This document shows positions 63,969 to 64,000 of a stretch of 64,000 bases of DNA, in pieces; the stretch's first letter is position 1, and each line of letters begins with the position of its first letter. The notes under the pieces are model-generated. The model worked only from the letters and a program-made list of their open reading frames with translations, was not told the DNA's origin and made no database searches. Made by a program: the position numbers and the translations under genes. Origin of the DNA: Ancylobacter sp. IITR112 (GTDB lineage Bacteria; Pseudomonadota; Alphaproteobacteria; Rhizobiales; Xanthobacteraceae); assembly GCF_041415945.1 (NCBI RefSeq), contig NZ_JBGCUS010000001.1:248001-312000 (forward strand). Direction: 5' to 3'.

Positions 63969-64000
63969 GCCACGGCTCATATAGTGATGCGGATCGGCAA

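Overview
The window is about 64 kb of GC-rich chromosomal DNA from an alphaproteobacterium, most likely a Rhizobiales member of Xanthobacteraceae type. The clues are a eukaryotic-type glutamine synthetase II beside a DUF2735 gene, GGAAC-N16/17-CGTT promoters of the EcfG general stress sigma factor, a sitABCD operon behind two Mur/Fur-like boxes, short extragenic palindromes typical of the order, and two Ku genes around ligD. The genus is an inference. No rRNA, tRNA, prophage, insertion sequence or CRISPR array was seen. Most reading frames are occupied by real genes, and the many long antisense frames are GC artefacts.

Region 1 (1-21460) looks like a catabolic island. It starts inside a proline racemase/hydroxyproline epimerase-family gene, followed by an aldehyde dehydrogenase, a GMC flavoprotein, a second racemase-family gene and a second aldehyde dehydrogenase (semialdehyde type). 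On the minus strand follow a DUF1275 membrane protein, a complete PotABCD-type ABC importer, a D-2-hydroxyacid dehydrogenase, a HutD-like protein and a LysR regulator. Divergent from the LysR gene is a plus-strand operon: HpaB-type flavin monooxygenase, flavin reductase, Rid-family protein, DUF1028 protein, GlcG-like protein, GST-like protein and an AroQ-like protein with altered active-site positions. The three 5-oxoprolinase genes follow, pxpBC on the minus strand and pxpA divergent. I infer uptake and oxidative breakdown of a cyclic imino acid or small N-heterocycle, with an enzyme logic resembling the Rut pyrimidine pathway.

Region 2 (21473-35407) holds transport and redox/metal functions: an SbtA-like permease, a TerC-family protein, a small YdcH-like protein, an OxyR-like LysR regulator that lacks the redox cysteines, a TetR regulator with a tripartite RND efflux operon, and the sitDCBA manganese/iron importer.

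Region 3 (35569-54132) is dominated by the general stress response. Six EcfG-like promoters precede a DUF2188-like protein, an SDR/small-protein operon, a DJ-1/PfpI protein, the ku-ligD-mgtC operon, a small membrane protein, and a phospholipase D-VTT/EEP/DUF2934 operon. Embedded here are a class III aminotransferase-fold enzyme, a SulP transporter and opgGH for periplasmic glucans. A 20-bp hairpin covers the ribosome binding site of the next permease.

Region 4 (54138-63923) contains an APC permease, an alpha/beta hydrolase, glutaminase, the DUF2735 gene, glnII with a sigma-54 promoter and a clear terminator, cardiolipin synthase, and an hsp20-lon pair.
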